The notes beneath the pieces are model-generated. The model had not been told where the DNA came from, made no database searches, and saw nothing but the letters and a program-made list of their open reading frames with translations. A stretch of 64,000 nucleotides of DNA from Dorea longicatena (GTDB taxonomy: Bacteria > Bacillota > Clostridia > Lachnospirales > Lachnospiraceae). The stretch is from positions 203,501 through 267,500 of the forward strand of contig NZ_CP100126.1 of NCBI RefSeq assembly GCF_024168045.1. The letters run 5' to 3'. Position numbers and translations under genes: made by a program. How positions within the stretch are numbered: the first letter of the stretch is position 1; every line of letters starts with the position of its first letter. Below are positions 1-9,224 of the stretch, piece by piece.

Positions 1-1333
1 TCATTCCGTGGGAGGCTTTTACCAGAACATTGTCCCCATCTTTGATGATGTCCGGTATAGCCTGAATGAAGCTTTCATTATCAGCAAACCAAAGTGCCTG
101 GGTATGTGTGCCCCTGGATGCTTCTTCTACCAGAGCGTGTGTCAGGTCTCCGATTCCGCAGACAAGGTCTACATTCTGTTGTGCTGCGTAAGTACCGACT
201 TCTGCATGAAGAACTTCAGCAGTATCACCAAGTTCTCCCATATTACCAAGGACTGCAACCCTACGTCCGATTGCCATATTAAGGACATCGATGGAAGCCT
301 TCATAGAGATTGGATTGGCATTGTAGCAATCGTCTAAGATGATCATATGGTCTGTTTCTATGATATGGTTACGCCCCGGGATAGACGGCAGGGATTCGAT
401 GCCGGCTTTGATCTCGCTGGCAGTCAGTCCCAGTGTATATCCGACAGCAGCACCTGCAATCGCATTGCTTACCATATGGATGCCGGGTACAGGAACCAGA
501 CAGTCGAAAGAAGTTCCATCCTTTAATGTGATCGTGCAGGAAGTTCCGCGGAGTCCCTGAGGTTCAATGTTGTCGGCACGGAATGCACAGTTGCTTCCTG
601 TTCCGAAGAATACAGGAGCGACACCTTTGACAGGACTCATCTTGCAAAGCAGATCGTCATCACCGTTCAGAATGATGGAACCGCCGTTTTTCATATCCTG
701 GATCATCTGTGATTTTTCCTGAAGAATGCCCTCTCTTGTCTTGAAGAACTCCAGATGTGCGATACCGATATTGGTGATCACACAGATGTCAGGGCTGGAT
801 ACAGATGAAAGGCGGCGCATCTCACCAAAGTGATTGACACCCATCTCAAGTACGGCAACCTCTGTATCCTCCGGCATATCGAAGATTGTGATCGGAAGTC
901 CCCATTCGTTATTGAAGTTTCCAAGTGTTTTATGTACATGATATTTCTGAGCCAGAACAGAGGCAATCATCTCTTTGGTACTGGTCTTTCCGACACTTCC
1001 GGTAATTCCGACAACTTTCATATCAAAAGAATCACGATAAAGCTTGGCAATGTCAAGCAGTGCCTGCCCTGTGGATTCTACCAGAATATAAGGAAAATCC
1101 GTCTCACCGAGATCTTCGTGGGAGACAACACACATAGCACCGGCTTTTACAGTGTCCGGGATGAATTTGTGTGCGTTGACACGTTCTCCGTCAATGGCAA
1201 CGAATAAGTAACCAGGCTGGACTTTCCGGCTGTCAATCACGACACCGGATACTTCCTGGTTGAGAATACTCTCATCGCCGTGGAAAGTCCCTTTGCAGGC
1301 TCTGGTTATATTTTCAATTGAAAGATTTTTCAT
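1..1333 (-). CDS. murF: UDP-N-acetylmuramoyl-tripeptide--D-alanyl-D-alanine ligase, C-terminus cut by window edge
   Basis: Mur ligase that adds D-Ala-D-Ala to the UDP-MurNAc-tripeptide in the cytoplasm, the last soluble step of peptidoglycan precursor synthesis. The reverse strand reads open from ATG at 1333 to base 1, about 444 codons against a usual ~450, so only about 10-15 residues are missing. Visible motifs are the ATP-binding loop GITGSVGKTSTKE, the NEWG stretch after GNFNN, LDDCYNANP, and the C-terminal VLVKASHGM. The start has GGAGG nine bases upstream. It lies 15 bases downstream of ddl, whose product supplies its substrate, so the two are surely co-transcribed. Confidence 0.95.
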   Translation of the reverse strand, partial: MKNLSIENITRACKGTFHGDESILNQEVSGVVIDSRKVQPGYLFVAIDGERVNAHKFIPDTVKAGAMCVVSHEDLGETDFPYILVESTGQALLDIAKLYRDSFDMKVVGITGSVGKTSTKEMIASVLAQKYHVHKTLGNFNNEWGLPITIFDMPEDTEVAVLEMGVNHFGEMRRLSSVSSPDICVITNIGIAHLEFFKTREGILQEKSQMIQDMKNGGSIILNGDDDLLCKMSPVKGVAPVFFGTGSNCAFRADNIEPQGLRGTSCTITLKDGTSFDCLVPVPGIHMVSNAIAGAAVGYTLGLTASEIKAGIESLPSIPGRNHIIETDHMIILDDCYNANPISMKASIDVLNMAIGRRVAVLGNMGELGDTAEVLHAEVGTYAAQQNVDLVCGIGDLTHALVEEASRGTHTQALWFADNESFIQAIPDIIKDGDNVLVKASHGM

Positions 1334-1348
1334 GGATATTCATCCTCC

Positions 1349-2413
1349 TTAATAGCGGGCTTTCATGGATTCCTGAATAATGGCCTCACAAAGTTCGCTG
1401 TATTCATATCCGGCAGCTTTGGCAGCTTTCGGAAGAAGGCTTGCTGCGGTCATTCCCGGAAGGGCATTCATTTCCAGACAGTAGAATTCACCGTCTGCAT
1501 CGGATACGATAAAGTCTGCACGGGAGTATACATCCATGCGGAGTGCTTCAAAGGCACGTTCTCCGGCACGCTGGATCAGTTCTTGTGTCTCTGCATCCAG
1601 TGATACAGGAGGACAGATTTCGGAAGCACCGCCTGCCTGATATTTGTTCGCATAATCAAAGAGTCCGTCCTTTGGAACAATTTCAACGAGCGGAAGTGCT
1701 TTTCCGGCAAGAATACCGCAGGCAAATTCACGGCCTTTGATAAATGGTTCGATGACAACCTCGTCTGTGTTGTCTATATCAAAAGATTTGTGGATCGCAT
1801 CATAATAGTCTTCTTCTGTGTGACAGATGTATACACCAATACTAGATCCGTTTGAGCATGGCTTTACAACCAGTGGAAGGTAGTATCCAAGTTCATCCAG
1901 ACGGGTATCTTTCGTTTTTACTGTCAGTGAAGTTCCTCTTGGAGTTGGGACACCACTGGTTTTGAAAATCTGTTTTGTGACCAGTTTGTTCATGGATAAT
2001 GTACATCCAAGAGAGTTCGGTCCAGTGTATTTGATTCCCAGGTTATCAAAAGTTGCCTGAAGTTTTCCGTTTTCACCGATGGAACCGTGAAGAGCCATGA
2101 ATGTGATATCAGCCATCTGGCAGAGTTCAATAACATTTGGTCCGATTTCGGAAGGTGACTGATCCGGGCGTGATTTGCGAAGTGCACCCAGATCCGGTAC
2201 AGATGTTGAGATTCCCTTGGAAATCTCAAGCCCGCCGTCCGGACGGTCGAATATTTCTTCTAATTTATCGGAATCGTATGGAAGGCCGAAGAACACATCC
2301 AGAAGAAATGCCTGATGTCCCATCTCCCGGAGAGTTTTACAGATTCCGGCTCCCGAAAGTAAGGATACATCTCTTTCCGGACTGAGTCCGCCTGCTAATA
2401 CTATAATTTTCAT
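1349..2413 (-). CDS. ddl: D-alanine--D-alanine ligase
   Basis: ATP-grasp enzyme joining two D-alanines for the peptidoglycan stem peptide. It has the N-terminal LAGGLSPERDVSL motif, the ATP-grasp strand VVKPCSNGSSIGV, the EPFIKGREF segment and the metal-binding EMNALPGMT near the C-terminus; 354 residues is normal. I placed the start at ATG 2413, the usual MKIIVLAGG beginning. A TTG two codons earlier (2419) is nearer the AGGAGG and could be used instead. It lies between pncB and murF in one minus-strand operon. Confidence 0.95.
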   Translation of the reverse strand: MKIIVLAGGLSPERDVSLLSGAGICKTLREMGHQAFLLDVFFGLPYDSDKLEEIFDRPDGGLEISKGISTSVPDLGALRKSRPDQSPSEIGPNVIELCQMADITFMALHGSIGENGKLQATFDNLGIKYTGPNSLGCTLSMNKLVTKQIFKTSGVPTPRGTSLTVKTKDTRLDELGYYLPLVVKPCSNGSSIGVYICHTEEDYYDAIHKSFDIDNTDEVVIEPFIKGREFACGILAGKALPLVEIVPKDGLFDYANKYQAGGASEICPPVSLDAETQELIQRAGERAFEALRMDVYSRADFIVSDADGEFYCLEMNALPGMTAASLLPKAAKAAGYEYSELCEAIIQESMKARY

Positions 2414-2430
2414 GATCAATAAGTCCTCCT

Positions 2431-3885
2431 TTAATCTGTCATATTCATCTGATCCAGCAGTGATTTTTTAACATCGTAGAGTTTTTTGGAAAGATCCACA
2501 TAAACTCTGTGCGGATAGAAGAGACGCTTGGTCTCATCCCATAAAGTGTCTTTTTCCGTGCAGCAATATGAGGCAATCTCTTTTAATGTCGGAGATTTGT
2601 AAATGCATTCGCCGTTTTTGAAGACAGGTACAAGAATCTCGCGTACTGTATAGGTGCCACCGGAAAGTTTCGTCTTTTTCCATGTCTCTATCGGGTCGAA
2701 GAGAAGCAGATCCTGTTCGGTATCGATGACTTCATCGGCAAAACAGATAAGGTCTGCCTTGATCTTACCGCTCTCTTTTTCATAGATACGGTAGATCGTC
2801 TTATTACCAGGATTGGTGATCTTCTCGGTATTTTCAGATATTTTTATCTTCGGAACGAATTCGCCTTCTTCATTCTGGATGGCAGCCAGCTTGTACACAC
2901 CTCCGAAGGAAGGGCAGTCCTTGGATGTGATCAGGTTGGTACCGACACCCCAGGAATCAATGGCTGCGCCCTGCATCTTCAGATCGTGAAGAAGGAATTC
3001 ATCCAGATCATTGGAAGCACAGATGGTAGCTTCAGGGAAGCCTGCATCGTCCAGCATCTTCCGTGCTTCTTTTGAAAGGTATGCAAGATCACCGCTGTCC
3101 AGGCGGATTCCGTATTTGTTCAGTGGTTTTCCGGAATCTTTGAATTCCCGGAATACACGGATGGCATTCGGGACACCGGATTTTAACGTATCGTATGTGT
3201 CAACTAAGAGTGTGCAGTTGTCCGGATACATCTCTGCGTAAGTCCTGAATGCAGTGTATTCATCCGGAAAACTCATGATCCAGCTGTGTGCGTGGGTTCC
3301 CATAACAGGGACATCAAACATCTGTCCGGCAAGCACATTGGATGTGCCGACACATCCGCCGATCATCGCTGCTCTTGCACCATATAATCCCGCATCAGGA
3401 CCCTGTGCACGGCGCAGACCGAATTCCATAATACCATCGCCGTTAGCGGCAAATACAATACGGGAAGTCTTGGTTGCGATCAGTGACTGATGATTAATGA
3501 TATTCAGGATCGCTGTCTCAACAAGCTGCGCTTCCATAATCGGAGCAATCACTTTCAGAAGAGGCTCCTTCGGAAATATGACGGTTCCCTCAGGGATGGC
3601 ATAGATATCACCACTGAAGTGGAAACCGCTCAGATAATGAAGGAAGTCTTCTTTAAAAATCCCAAGACCTCTTAAATAATCTACATCTTCATAAGTAAAA
3701 TGCAGATTCTTTATATAATCAATTACCTGATCAAGACCGGCACATACAGAATATCCGTTGTTGCAAGGGTTCTGACGAAAAAATACATCAAAAATAACTT
3801 TTTCATTCTGCCCTTTTTCGTAATACCCTTGCATCATGGTGAGCTCGTACAGATCGGTCAGCAAGGTAAGATTGCGTTTGCTCAT
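2431..3885 (-). CDS. pncB: Nicotinate phosphoribosyltransferase
   Basis: Converts nicotinate and PRPP to nicotinate mononucleotide in NAD salvage. The 484-residue protein starts MSKRNLTLLTDLYELTMMQGYY, the family signature, and has THAHSWIMSF and GIRLDSGDL, which belong to the phosphoribosyl-binding core. The start is ATG 3885 with GGAG seven bases upstream; a TTG at 3889-3891 extends the frame but lies too close to the ribosome site. It is first in the minus-strand run to ddl and murF, with 17-45 base gaps. Linking NAD salvage with wall synthesis looks like shared transcription, not shared pathway. Confidence 0.95.
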   Translation of the reverse strand: MSKRNLTLLTDLYELTMMQGYYEKGQNEKVIFDVFFRQNPCNNGYSVCAGLDQVIDYIKNLHFTYEDVDYLRGLGIFKEDFLHYLSGFHFSGDIYAIPEGTVIFPKEPLLKVIAPIMEAQLVETAILNIINHQSLIATKTSRIVFAANGDGIMEFGLRRAQGPDAGLYGARAAMIGGCVGTSNVLAGQMFDVPVMGTHAHSWIMSFPDEYTAFRTYAEMYPDNCTLLVDTYDTLKSGVPNAIRVFREFKDSGKPLNKYGIRLDSGDLAYLSKEARKMLDDAGFPEATICASNDLDEFLLHDLKMQGAAIDSWGVGTNLITSKDCPSFGGVYKLAAIQNEEGEFVPKIKISENTEKITNPGNKTIYRIYEKESGKIKADLICFADEVIDTEQDLLLFDPIETWKKTKLSGGTYTVREILVPVFKNGECIYKSPTLKEIASYCCTEKDTLWDETKRLFYPHRVYVDLSKKLYDVKKSLLDQMNMTD

Positions 3886-3943
3886 TTTCAAACTCCTTTT
3901 TACTGCTGTTTGCAGTACATTTCTTTTTTAGTTATACCGTTTT

Positions 3944-3972
3944 ATTATAGCACTTAAGAGAATAAATGTAAA
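3944..3972 (-). promoter_or_regulatory. Sigma-A-type promoter of pncB-ddl-murF
   Basis: On the minus strand TTTACA (3967-3972) and TATAAT (3944-3949) are separated by exactly 17 bases, about 60 bases upstream of the pncB start. The leader also holds a short perfect inverted repeat, TACTGC-N5-GCAGTA at 3901-3917, whose role is unknown. Confidence 0.75.
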
Positions 3973-4002
3973 AGAAAAAAACAGGCACTAAACAAGTGCC
4001 TG
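3972..4002 (-). terminator. Terminator overlapping the end of plsC
   Basis: CAGGCACT (3982-3989) and AGTGCCTG (3995-4002) form a perfect 8-bp stem followed, on the minus strand, by a run of seven T. The stem contains the plsC stop codon, so the gene end and terminator share sequence. The far edge touches the -35 box of the pncB promoter. Confidence 0.85.
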
Positions 4003-4719
4003 ATTCTTATGAATAGTCTCGCGGATGATGTTACTGCAATGTTCGCCGATACGTTTTTTCTCGTCTTTGTCCAGTTCTTTCGGATAGATTGGTTTGCCAT
4101 ATTCCAAAATAACGTGTGTTTTCTTAATGAAAGGTATATGACCTTCAAAAATATCACAGGTATTATTCAGACTCATCGGTACAATCGGACATCCGGTCTT
4201 CTCTGCAATCTTAAAGGAACCGTTGTGGAACGGAAGTAAAGATAATTCTTCGCCGTTGTTCCTGGTACCTTCCGGAAAGATACAGATAGATACACCGTGT
4301 TTTACATAATCGATTGCCTGAAGGATAGTCTTTAAGCCTTCTTTCGGATTCTCCCTGTCAAGGAAGAGACAGTAGAGGCGCTTCATCCAGGTGCGGAGAA
4401 GCGGAATAGAGAGCATCTCTTTTTTGGCAATGTAACCGGTCAGGTTTTTGCATCTTGCATACGTGATCACGATATCAAAATAACTTCTGTGGTTTCCGAT
4501 AAAAAGAACCGGCTCGTCCGGAACATTCTCCTCACCGATGACAGTGAGCTCGATCCCGGCAAGGCGGACAATCACTTTAAATGCCCACTGGACGATCCGC
4601 AGACTGGAATAATCCATTGTCTTTTTGCTGATTTTCCCAATCAGCCATTCAATTCCAAGAACCGGAATGCCGATAATCAGGAATAAGATCACGAATAAGG
4701 CAACTGGTATAATTCTCAT
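3988..4719 (-). CDS. plsC: 1-acyl-sn-glycerol-3-phosphate acyltransferase
   Basis: Makes phosphatidic acid from lysophosphatidic acid at the inner face of the membrane. The 243-residue protein has an N-terminal membrane segment (about residues 5-25), the catalytic NHRSYFD box (76-82, the NHx4D motif) and the substrate-binding FPEGTR (148-153). AAGGAG lies eight bases before the ATG. It stands alone, with its own terminator, upstream of pncB on the same strand. Other acyltransferases of the PlsC superfamily are possible, but length and motifs fit the housekeeping enzyme. Confidence 0.9.
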   Translation of the reverse strand: MRIIPVALFVILFLIIGIPVLGIEWLIGKISKKTMDYSSLRIVQWAFKVIVRLAGIELTVIGEENVPDEPVLFIGNHRSYFDIVITYARCKNLTGYIAKKEMLSIPLLRTWMKRLYCLFLDRENPKEGLKTILQAIDYVKHGVSICIFPEGTRNNGEELSLLPFHNGSFKIAEKTGCPIVPMSLNNTCDIFEGHIPFIKKTHVILEYGKPIYPKELDKDEKKRIGEHCSNIIRETIHKNQALV

Positions 4720-4824
4720 AATGAATACTCCTTTTCATTCTAGTTATTTTATCATAGCATAAAATCCGCATTTTTTACACCCATAGTGTGTAAGATAGTA
4801 GAGAGAAAATAGAAGAAGGCTGTA

Positions 4825-5244
4825 TTGAAGAGAATAAAAATGTTCTTAACCGTGATCGCAGTTACAATGCTGCTTTCCGGTTGTAGTTTTGGCACGATAG
4901 AAGAACAGAAAACAGGAGATGTTATATATGAGATTGTAAAGAAAGAAGAGATTCCGGAACAATTGAAAGAAGAGATAAAAGAAGCTGGAAAAAAGGAAAT
5001 GTGGATCAGTTATGCAGATACAGGAAAGGAAGAAACATACCTGTATGTAGTGCGGGGGTACGGGACACAGCAGACGACCGGCTACAGCATTGAAGTAAAT
5101 GCATGTTATGAGACAGTGGATACAGTGGTTATCCGTACAACGCTTCAGGGCCCGGAGAAAAAGGAAAAAATACACAAGAAAAAGACATATCCATACATTG
5201 TCATAAAGATGCCGTACACGGAAAAGCAAATTATATATGAATAA
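4825..5244 (+). CDS. Small lipoprotein of unknown function
   Basis: 139 residues with a lipoprotein signal peptide: positive start MKRIK, hydrophobic core, and lipobox LSGC with the lipidated cysteine at residue 20. The mature part is charged and has no recognised domain; it is rich in lysine, glutamate and beta-prone stretches such as VDTVVIRTTL. I chose the TTG start at 4825 because it has GAAGG just upstream and gives the signal its positive charge; ATG 4840 would lose it. It is 27 bases upstream of the SPOCS-LysM gene and may be co-transcribed with it. Confidence 0.7.
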   Translation: MKRIKMFLTVIAVTMLLSGCSFGTIEEQKTGDVIYEIVKKEEIPEQLKEEIKEAGKKEMWISYADTGKEETYLYVVRGYGTQQTTGYSIEVNACYETVDTVVIRTTLQGPEKKEKIHKKKTYPYIVIKMPYTEKQIIYE

Positions 5245-5271
5245 AAGATGTTGTAAAAGGAGGCAGGAACA

Positions 5272-6828
5272 ATGGAATATCAGAAAAAAGAGATCCGTAT
5301 ATTTCAAAATGGAAGGACAGTAAATGACCAGTTCTATATTGACGGGGATTATAATGTTCCGGAGGCAAAACGGGATGTGGGAAAGATTATATTAAGTAAT
5401 GGGATGTTGCGGGTAGAGGAGATGAAACAGGTAGAAAGCTATCTGAAAGTATCGGGAAAACTGGAGTTCAAAGTTCTCTATATGGCAGATGAGATGGTTC
5501 CGGTACCGGCAAGCCTGGAAGGGCGGATCCCATTTGAAGAGATGATCTATCTGGAGCAGGAACCGGAAGGAAACCTGGTGCTTCAGACGTCTGACACCGA
5601 GGTTACTGTAACGATGATCCACTCAAGAAAACTGAACATCAAGACACTGGCAGAGATTTCCATCGGAACCGAAAAGTGTACCGGTGAAGAGATTACAACC
5701 GATGTAGAAGAGAAAGCTCCGGTTTTTAAGAAAATGAAAGAAGAAGAGATTCTAAAAGTATTTGCTACCGGAAAAGATACTTACAGGATTAAAGAAGAGG
5801 TCACATTGAGCGGTACAAAGGAGCATATCGGCACACTTTTGTGGACGGATGTGACAGGTGGAAAAGCGGATACACAGTTAGGAACAGATGAACTGCTGAT
5901 TAGTGGTGAACTTAACATGTTCTGCCTGTACGAAACGGCAGAAGGAAAGACGGATTGGATAAGCCGGACAGTTCCGTATGAGGGGCAGATCGAATGCATG
6001 GGTGTGATGCCCGGAATGTATCATCAGTCAGAATTACATCTTACGGATATCAATGTAGAGCCGCGGATGGATGAGAACGGCGAGATGCGTATTCTTGGCA
6101 TAGAAGCAACGCTGCAAGTCCGTCTGATTGTCTACGAGGAGGAGAAGATCCAGATACTGGAAGATCTGTATATGCTGGATCATATCTGTATTCCGGAGGT
6201 AAAAGAAAAGAGGTTCTTCCGATTAAAACTCCAGAATCATTCCAAATGCAGGATTAGTGAGGAATTAACACTGCCGGAACTGAAAGAGGATATCTTGCAG
6301 ATCTGTCACTGTAAAGGAAAGATTCAGATGGAAACAGTAAAAGCAGAAACGGATGGTGTACATATCGACGGTGTGCTGCACTTGCAGTTTTTATATGTGC
6401 GGGAAGATGATCAGACGCCGTTTGGCGTATGGAATGGAATGGTTCCGTTCAGTTATCTCCTGGAAAACGGGGGCGGCGAACCGGATATGGAAGATATGGA
6501 TTGTACGGTCGAGCAGCTTTCGGTAAATCTCATGGGAAGCGGTGAAGTAGAAGTGAAAGCCGTTCTGGCATTCAACTGTTTTCAGAAAGAACCGGTGCAG
6601 ATACAGAATATTGAATCTGCGGAATTCCGCCCGATGGATACCGAAGAGTTGGAAAGCCGTCCCGGAATTGTCGGATATTTCGTACAACAGGGGGATACAT
6701 TATGGAATCTTGCAAAAAAATATAACACAACGGTGGAAAATATAAAAGAAGTTAATTATATGGAAAAAGAAGGTATAAATAAAGGCGATAAAATATTGAT
6801 TTTTAAGCAAAATTTGGGTATACTGTAA
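5272..6828 (+). CDS. SPOCS (DUF3794) and LysM domain protein
   Basis: 518 residues. The body shows repeated DUF3794/SPOCS-type units, a domain found in spore-coat assembly proteins of Clostridia. The C-terminal 45 residues are a LysM peptidoglycan-binding module (VQQGDTLWNLAKKYN, then NIKEVN and the closing IL-F). The likely role is a spore envelope or cortex-associated structural protein, inferred from the family and from sporulation genes nearby. There is no signal peptide, as expected for a mother-cell protein that assembles on the forespore. GGAGG lies nine bases before the ATG. Confidence 0.85.
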   Translation: MEYQKKEIRIFQNGRTVNDQFYIDGDYNVPEAKRDVGKIILSNGMLRVEEMKQVESYLKVSGKLEFKVLYMADEMVPVPASLEGRIPFEEMIYLEQEPEGNLVLQTSDTEVTVTMIHSRKLNIKTLAEISIGTEKCTGEEITTDVEEKAPVFKKMKEEEILKVFATGKDTYRIKEEVTLSGTKEHIGTLLWTDVTGGKADTQLGTDELLISGELNMFCLYETAEGKTDWISRTVPYEGQIECMGVMPGMYHQSELHLTDINVEPRMDENGEMRILGIEATLQVRLIVYEEEKIQILEDLYMLDHICIPEVKEKRFFRLKLQNHSKCRISEELTLPELKEDILQICHCKGKIQMETVKAETDGVHIDGVLHLQFLYVREDDQTPFGVWNGMVPFSYLLENGGGEPDMEDMDCTVEQLSVNLMGSGEVEVKAVLAFNCFQKEPVQIQNIESAEFRPMDTEELESRPGIVGYFVQQGDTLWNLAKKYNTTVENIKEVNYMEKEGINKGDKILIFKQNLGIL

Positions 6829-6863
6829 GAACATTGTATACAAAATGTAAGGAGATAAATAAG

Positions 6864-7739
6864 ATGGATAAAATGGAATTGAAAGCACTTGGAAAGATTA
6901 ATCTGGGTCTGGATGTTCTGGGACGGAGAGAGAACGGTTATCACGATGTGCGGATGGTGATGCAGACGGTATACCTGTATGACCAGATCCGGATGGAAAA
7001 GACGAAAAAACCGGGTATAGAATTGTTGACGAATCTTTTTTATCTGCCCGTGAATGAGAATAACCTGGCGTATCAGGCAGCAGACCTTCTGATGAAGGAG
7101 TTTCATGTAAAGGAAGGCGTGAAGATCACATTAGATAAACATATACCGGTAGCGGCAGGAATGGCAGGCGGAAGTTCGAACGCGGCAGCCGTACTGTTCG
7201 GGATCAACCGTATGTTTTCGCTTGGACTTTCACAGAAAGAACTGATGGAAAGAGGCGTGACACTGGGAGCAGATGTTCCTTATTGTGTTATGCGCGGAAC
7301 CGTTCTTGCAGAAGGGATAGGAGAGATCCTCACACCACTTCCGGCATGTCCGAAATGCCATGTGCTGATCGCAAAACCGCCGATCAGTGTGTCGACAAAA
7401 CTGGTCTATGAGAAGCTGGATTCCCATGAGATTGAGAATCATCCGGATATTGACGGAATCATCGATGGGCTGTATGACCAGGATATTACAAAGGTAGCAT
7501 CCCGGATGGGAAATGTACTGGAGAAAGTAACAATCGAAGAATATCCGGTTATTGAACAGATTAAAAATGTCATGAAGGAGCAGGGGGCACTGAATGCGAT
7601 GATGAGCGGAAGTGGTCCAACGGTATTCGGCCTTTATGAGACGAAAGAGAAAGCAAGAAAAGCAGCAGCAAAGATAAGAGAAAAGCAATTAGCAAAGCAG
7701 GTGTATGTGACCGGCATACATAATGCAAGGAGGAAATAG
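6864..7739 (+). CDS. ispE: 4-diphosphocytidyl-2-C-methyl-D-erythritol kinase
   Basis: GHMP kinase of the non-mevalonate (MEP) isoprenoid pathway, phosphorylating CDP-methylerythritol. The N-terminus KALGKINLGLDVLGRRENGYHDV is characteristic (quoted in part: KINLGLDVLG). The ATP loop PVAAGMAGGSSNAA is at about residues 95-108 and MMSGSGPTVFG near the end. The start is ATG 6864 with AAGGAG nine bases upstream; the frame is open back to a TTG at 6834, which has no ribosome site. The GntR gene follows after 2 bases. Confidence 0.93.
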   Translation: MDKMELKALGKINLGLDVLGRRENGYHDVRMVMQTVYLYDQIRMEKTKKPGIELLTNLFYLPVNENNLAYQAADLLMKEFHVKEGVKITLDKHIPVAAGMAGGSSNAAAVLFGINRMFSLGLSQKELMERGVTLGADVPYCVMRGTVLAEGIGEILTPLPACPKCHVLIAKPPISVSTKLVYEKLDSHEIENHPDIDGIIDGLYDQDITKVASRMGNVLEKVTIEEYPVIEQIKNVMKEQGALNAMMSGSGPTVFGLYETKEKARKAAAKIREKQLAKQVYVTGIHNARRK

Positions 7740-7741
7740 GC

Positions 7742-8419
7742 ATGGAACCGAATTTTAAAGTAAACATGAATGAGTATCTGCCACTTAGAGATGTCGTGTT
7801 CAATACTTTGAGACAGGCGATTCTTCGAGGCGAGTTAAAACCGGGAGAAAGACTGATGGAGATCCAGCTTGCCAATAAACTGGGTGTCAGCCGTACTCCG
7901 ATTCGTGAAGCCATCCGTAAGCTGGAGCTGGAAGGACTTGTGCTGATGATCCCGAGAAAGGGCGCAGAAGTTGCAGAGATCACAGAGAAGAATATGCGGG
8001 ATGTTCTGGAAGTCAGAAAGGCTTTGGAAGAACTGGCGGTTCAGCTTGCATGTGAGAAGATTACGGCTGAAGAGATCGAAGAGATGAAGAAAGCGGCCGA
8101 AGAGTTCAGGATGATATTAAAAAACAAGGATATCACAGAGATTGCCGAAGCAGATGTACGTTTCCATGATATCATTTACATGGCAACGGATAATCAGAAA
8201 CTGATTCTGCTTCTGAATAACCTGCGTGAACAGATGTACCGTTATCGTGTGGAATATCTGAAGCGTGAAGAAGCACATCCACAGCTCATTGCAGAACATG
8301 CGGCAATTATCGAGTATATCAGCAAAGGTGAGAAGAAAGCTGCAACAGATGTTATGTGTAAACATATCGATAATCAGGTGACGACCGTGATCGATGTGAT
8401 TCGTACAAAGCAGAGCTAG
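7742..8419 (+). CDS. GntR-family (FadR/FCD type) transcriptional regulator
   Basis: 225 residues: a winged-helix DNA-binding domain (about 12-80, with LRGELKPGERLMEIQLANKLGVSRTPIREA, quoted here only as its core LGVSRTPIREA), then an all-helical FCD ligand-binding domain with the metal-site pattern ADVRFHDIIY and a later H in AEHAAII. FCD regulators usually answer organic acids; the ligand here is unknown. The start is 2 bases after ispE, so the two are co-transcribed, and its target may be elsewhere. Confidence 0.88.
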   Translation: MEPNFKVNMNEYLPLRDVVFNTLRQAILRGELKPGERLMEIQLANKLGVSRTPIREAIRKLELEGLVLMIPRKGAEVAEITEKNMRDVLEVRKALEELAVQLACEKITAEEIEEMKKAAEEFRMILKNKDITEIAEADVRFHDIIYMATDNQKLILLLNNLREQMYRYRVEYLKREEAHPQLIAEHAAIIEYISKGEKKAATDVMCKHIDNQVTTVIDVIRTKQS

Positions 8420-8478
8420 AAAACAAAAAATTCAGAAAGTATGCCAGGAGTGTATAGATAAGAACCATTGTGTCGAGA

Positions 8479-8539
8479 CTTCCTGTATCAGTAAAAATTA
8501 CCGTTCATGCAGTATCCGTGAACGGTAAGAGGCAGGAAG
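8479..8539 (+). promoter_or_regulatory. Nested hairpin in the spoIIR leader
   Basis: An inner perfect stem TTACCGTTCA (8498-8507) / TGAACGGTAA (8519-8528) with an 11-base loop sits inside an outer repeat CTTCCTG (8479-8485) / CAGGAAG (8533-8539). The outer right arm overlaps the GGAAGGAG ribosome site of spoIIR. There is no T-run, so it is not a simple terminator. Confidence 0.55.
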
Positions 8540-8550
8540 GAGATACATAG

Positions 8551-9222
8551 ATGAAACGGGAAAGAATTTGCCTGATCATAGCATGTCTGCTGTCATTTGC
8601 GCTGACAACCGGGATTATGGAACGGCGTATGGAAGTTGTTCATGCAGAGATTGCACAGACGCAGAAAACGCTGGCAGAGGAAGTGTTCCGCTTTCATGTG
8701 ATCGCAGAAAGCAACAGTGTGAAGGATCAGCGGATTAAATTGCACGTCCGGGATACGGTACTTAGCTATATGAAATCACAGATGCCGGAAACGGAGCGTA
8801 AAAGCGCACAGTTAACGAAAGACTGGGTGAAAAAGCATCAGAAGGAACTGGTGAAGACTGCTGATGAAGTGTTAAAAAAAGAAGGCGTGTCATACCGGGC
8901 ACAGGCAAAGGTGACGAGCTGCTATTTCCCGGATAAACGGTATGGTGATATCATATTTCCGGAAGGAGAGTATGAGGCGCTGAGGATCACTCTCGGAAGC
9001 GGAAAAGGACATAACTGGTGGTGCGTGCTGTACCCGAGCCTGTGCTTTACCAATGCGACCTGTGCGGTGGTTGATGAAGACGGAAAAAAAGAACTGAAAG
9101 AAGCACTCAGTGCAGAAGAATATGAGATGGTAACTGCTGCTTCGGAATTCAAGATAAAATGGTTTTTCTTCGGGAATTCCGATAAGAATACGGAAGAAGA
9201 GCATACAAAGGAGTCAGACTAA
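8551..9222 (+). CDS. spoIIR: Stage II sporulation protein R
   Basis: Forespore-secreted signalling protein that triggers SpoIIGA to process pro-sigma-E in the mother cell. 223 residues begin with a signal/anchor segment (about 5-25), followed by the family core LAEEVFRFHVIAESNS-KDQ-IKLHVRD and the conserved NWWCVLYPSLCF. In the known pathway it would be made under sigma-F; I did not find a convincing sigma-F promoter by eye. The thioesterase gene starts 2 bases after its stop. Confidence 0.92.
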   Translation: MKRERICLIIACLLSFALTTGIMERRMEVVHAEIAQTQKTLAEEVFRFHVIAESNSVKDQRIKLHVRDTVLSYMKSQMPETERKSAQLTKDWVKKHQKELVKTADEVLKKEGVSYRAQAKVTSCYFPDKRYGDIIFPEGEYEALRITLGSGKGHNWWCVLYPSLCFTNATCAVVDEDGKKELKEALSAEEYEMVTAASEFKIKWFFFGNSDKNTEEEHTKESD

Positions 9223-9224
9223 CT

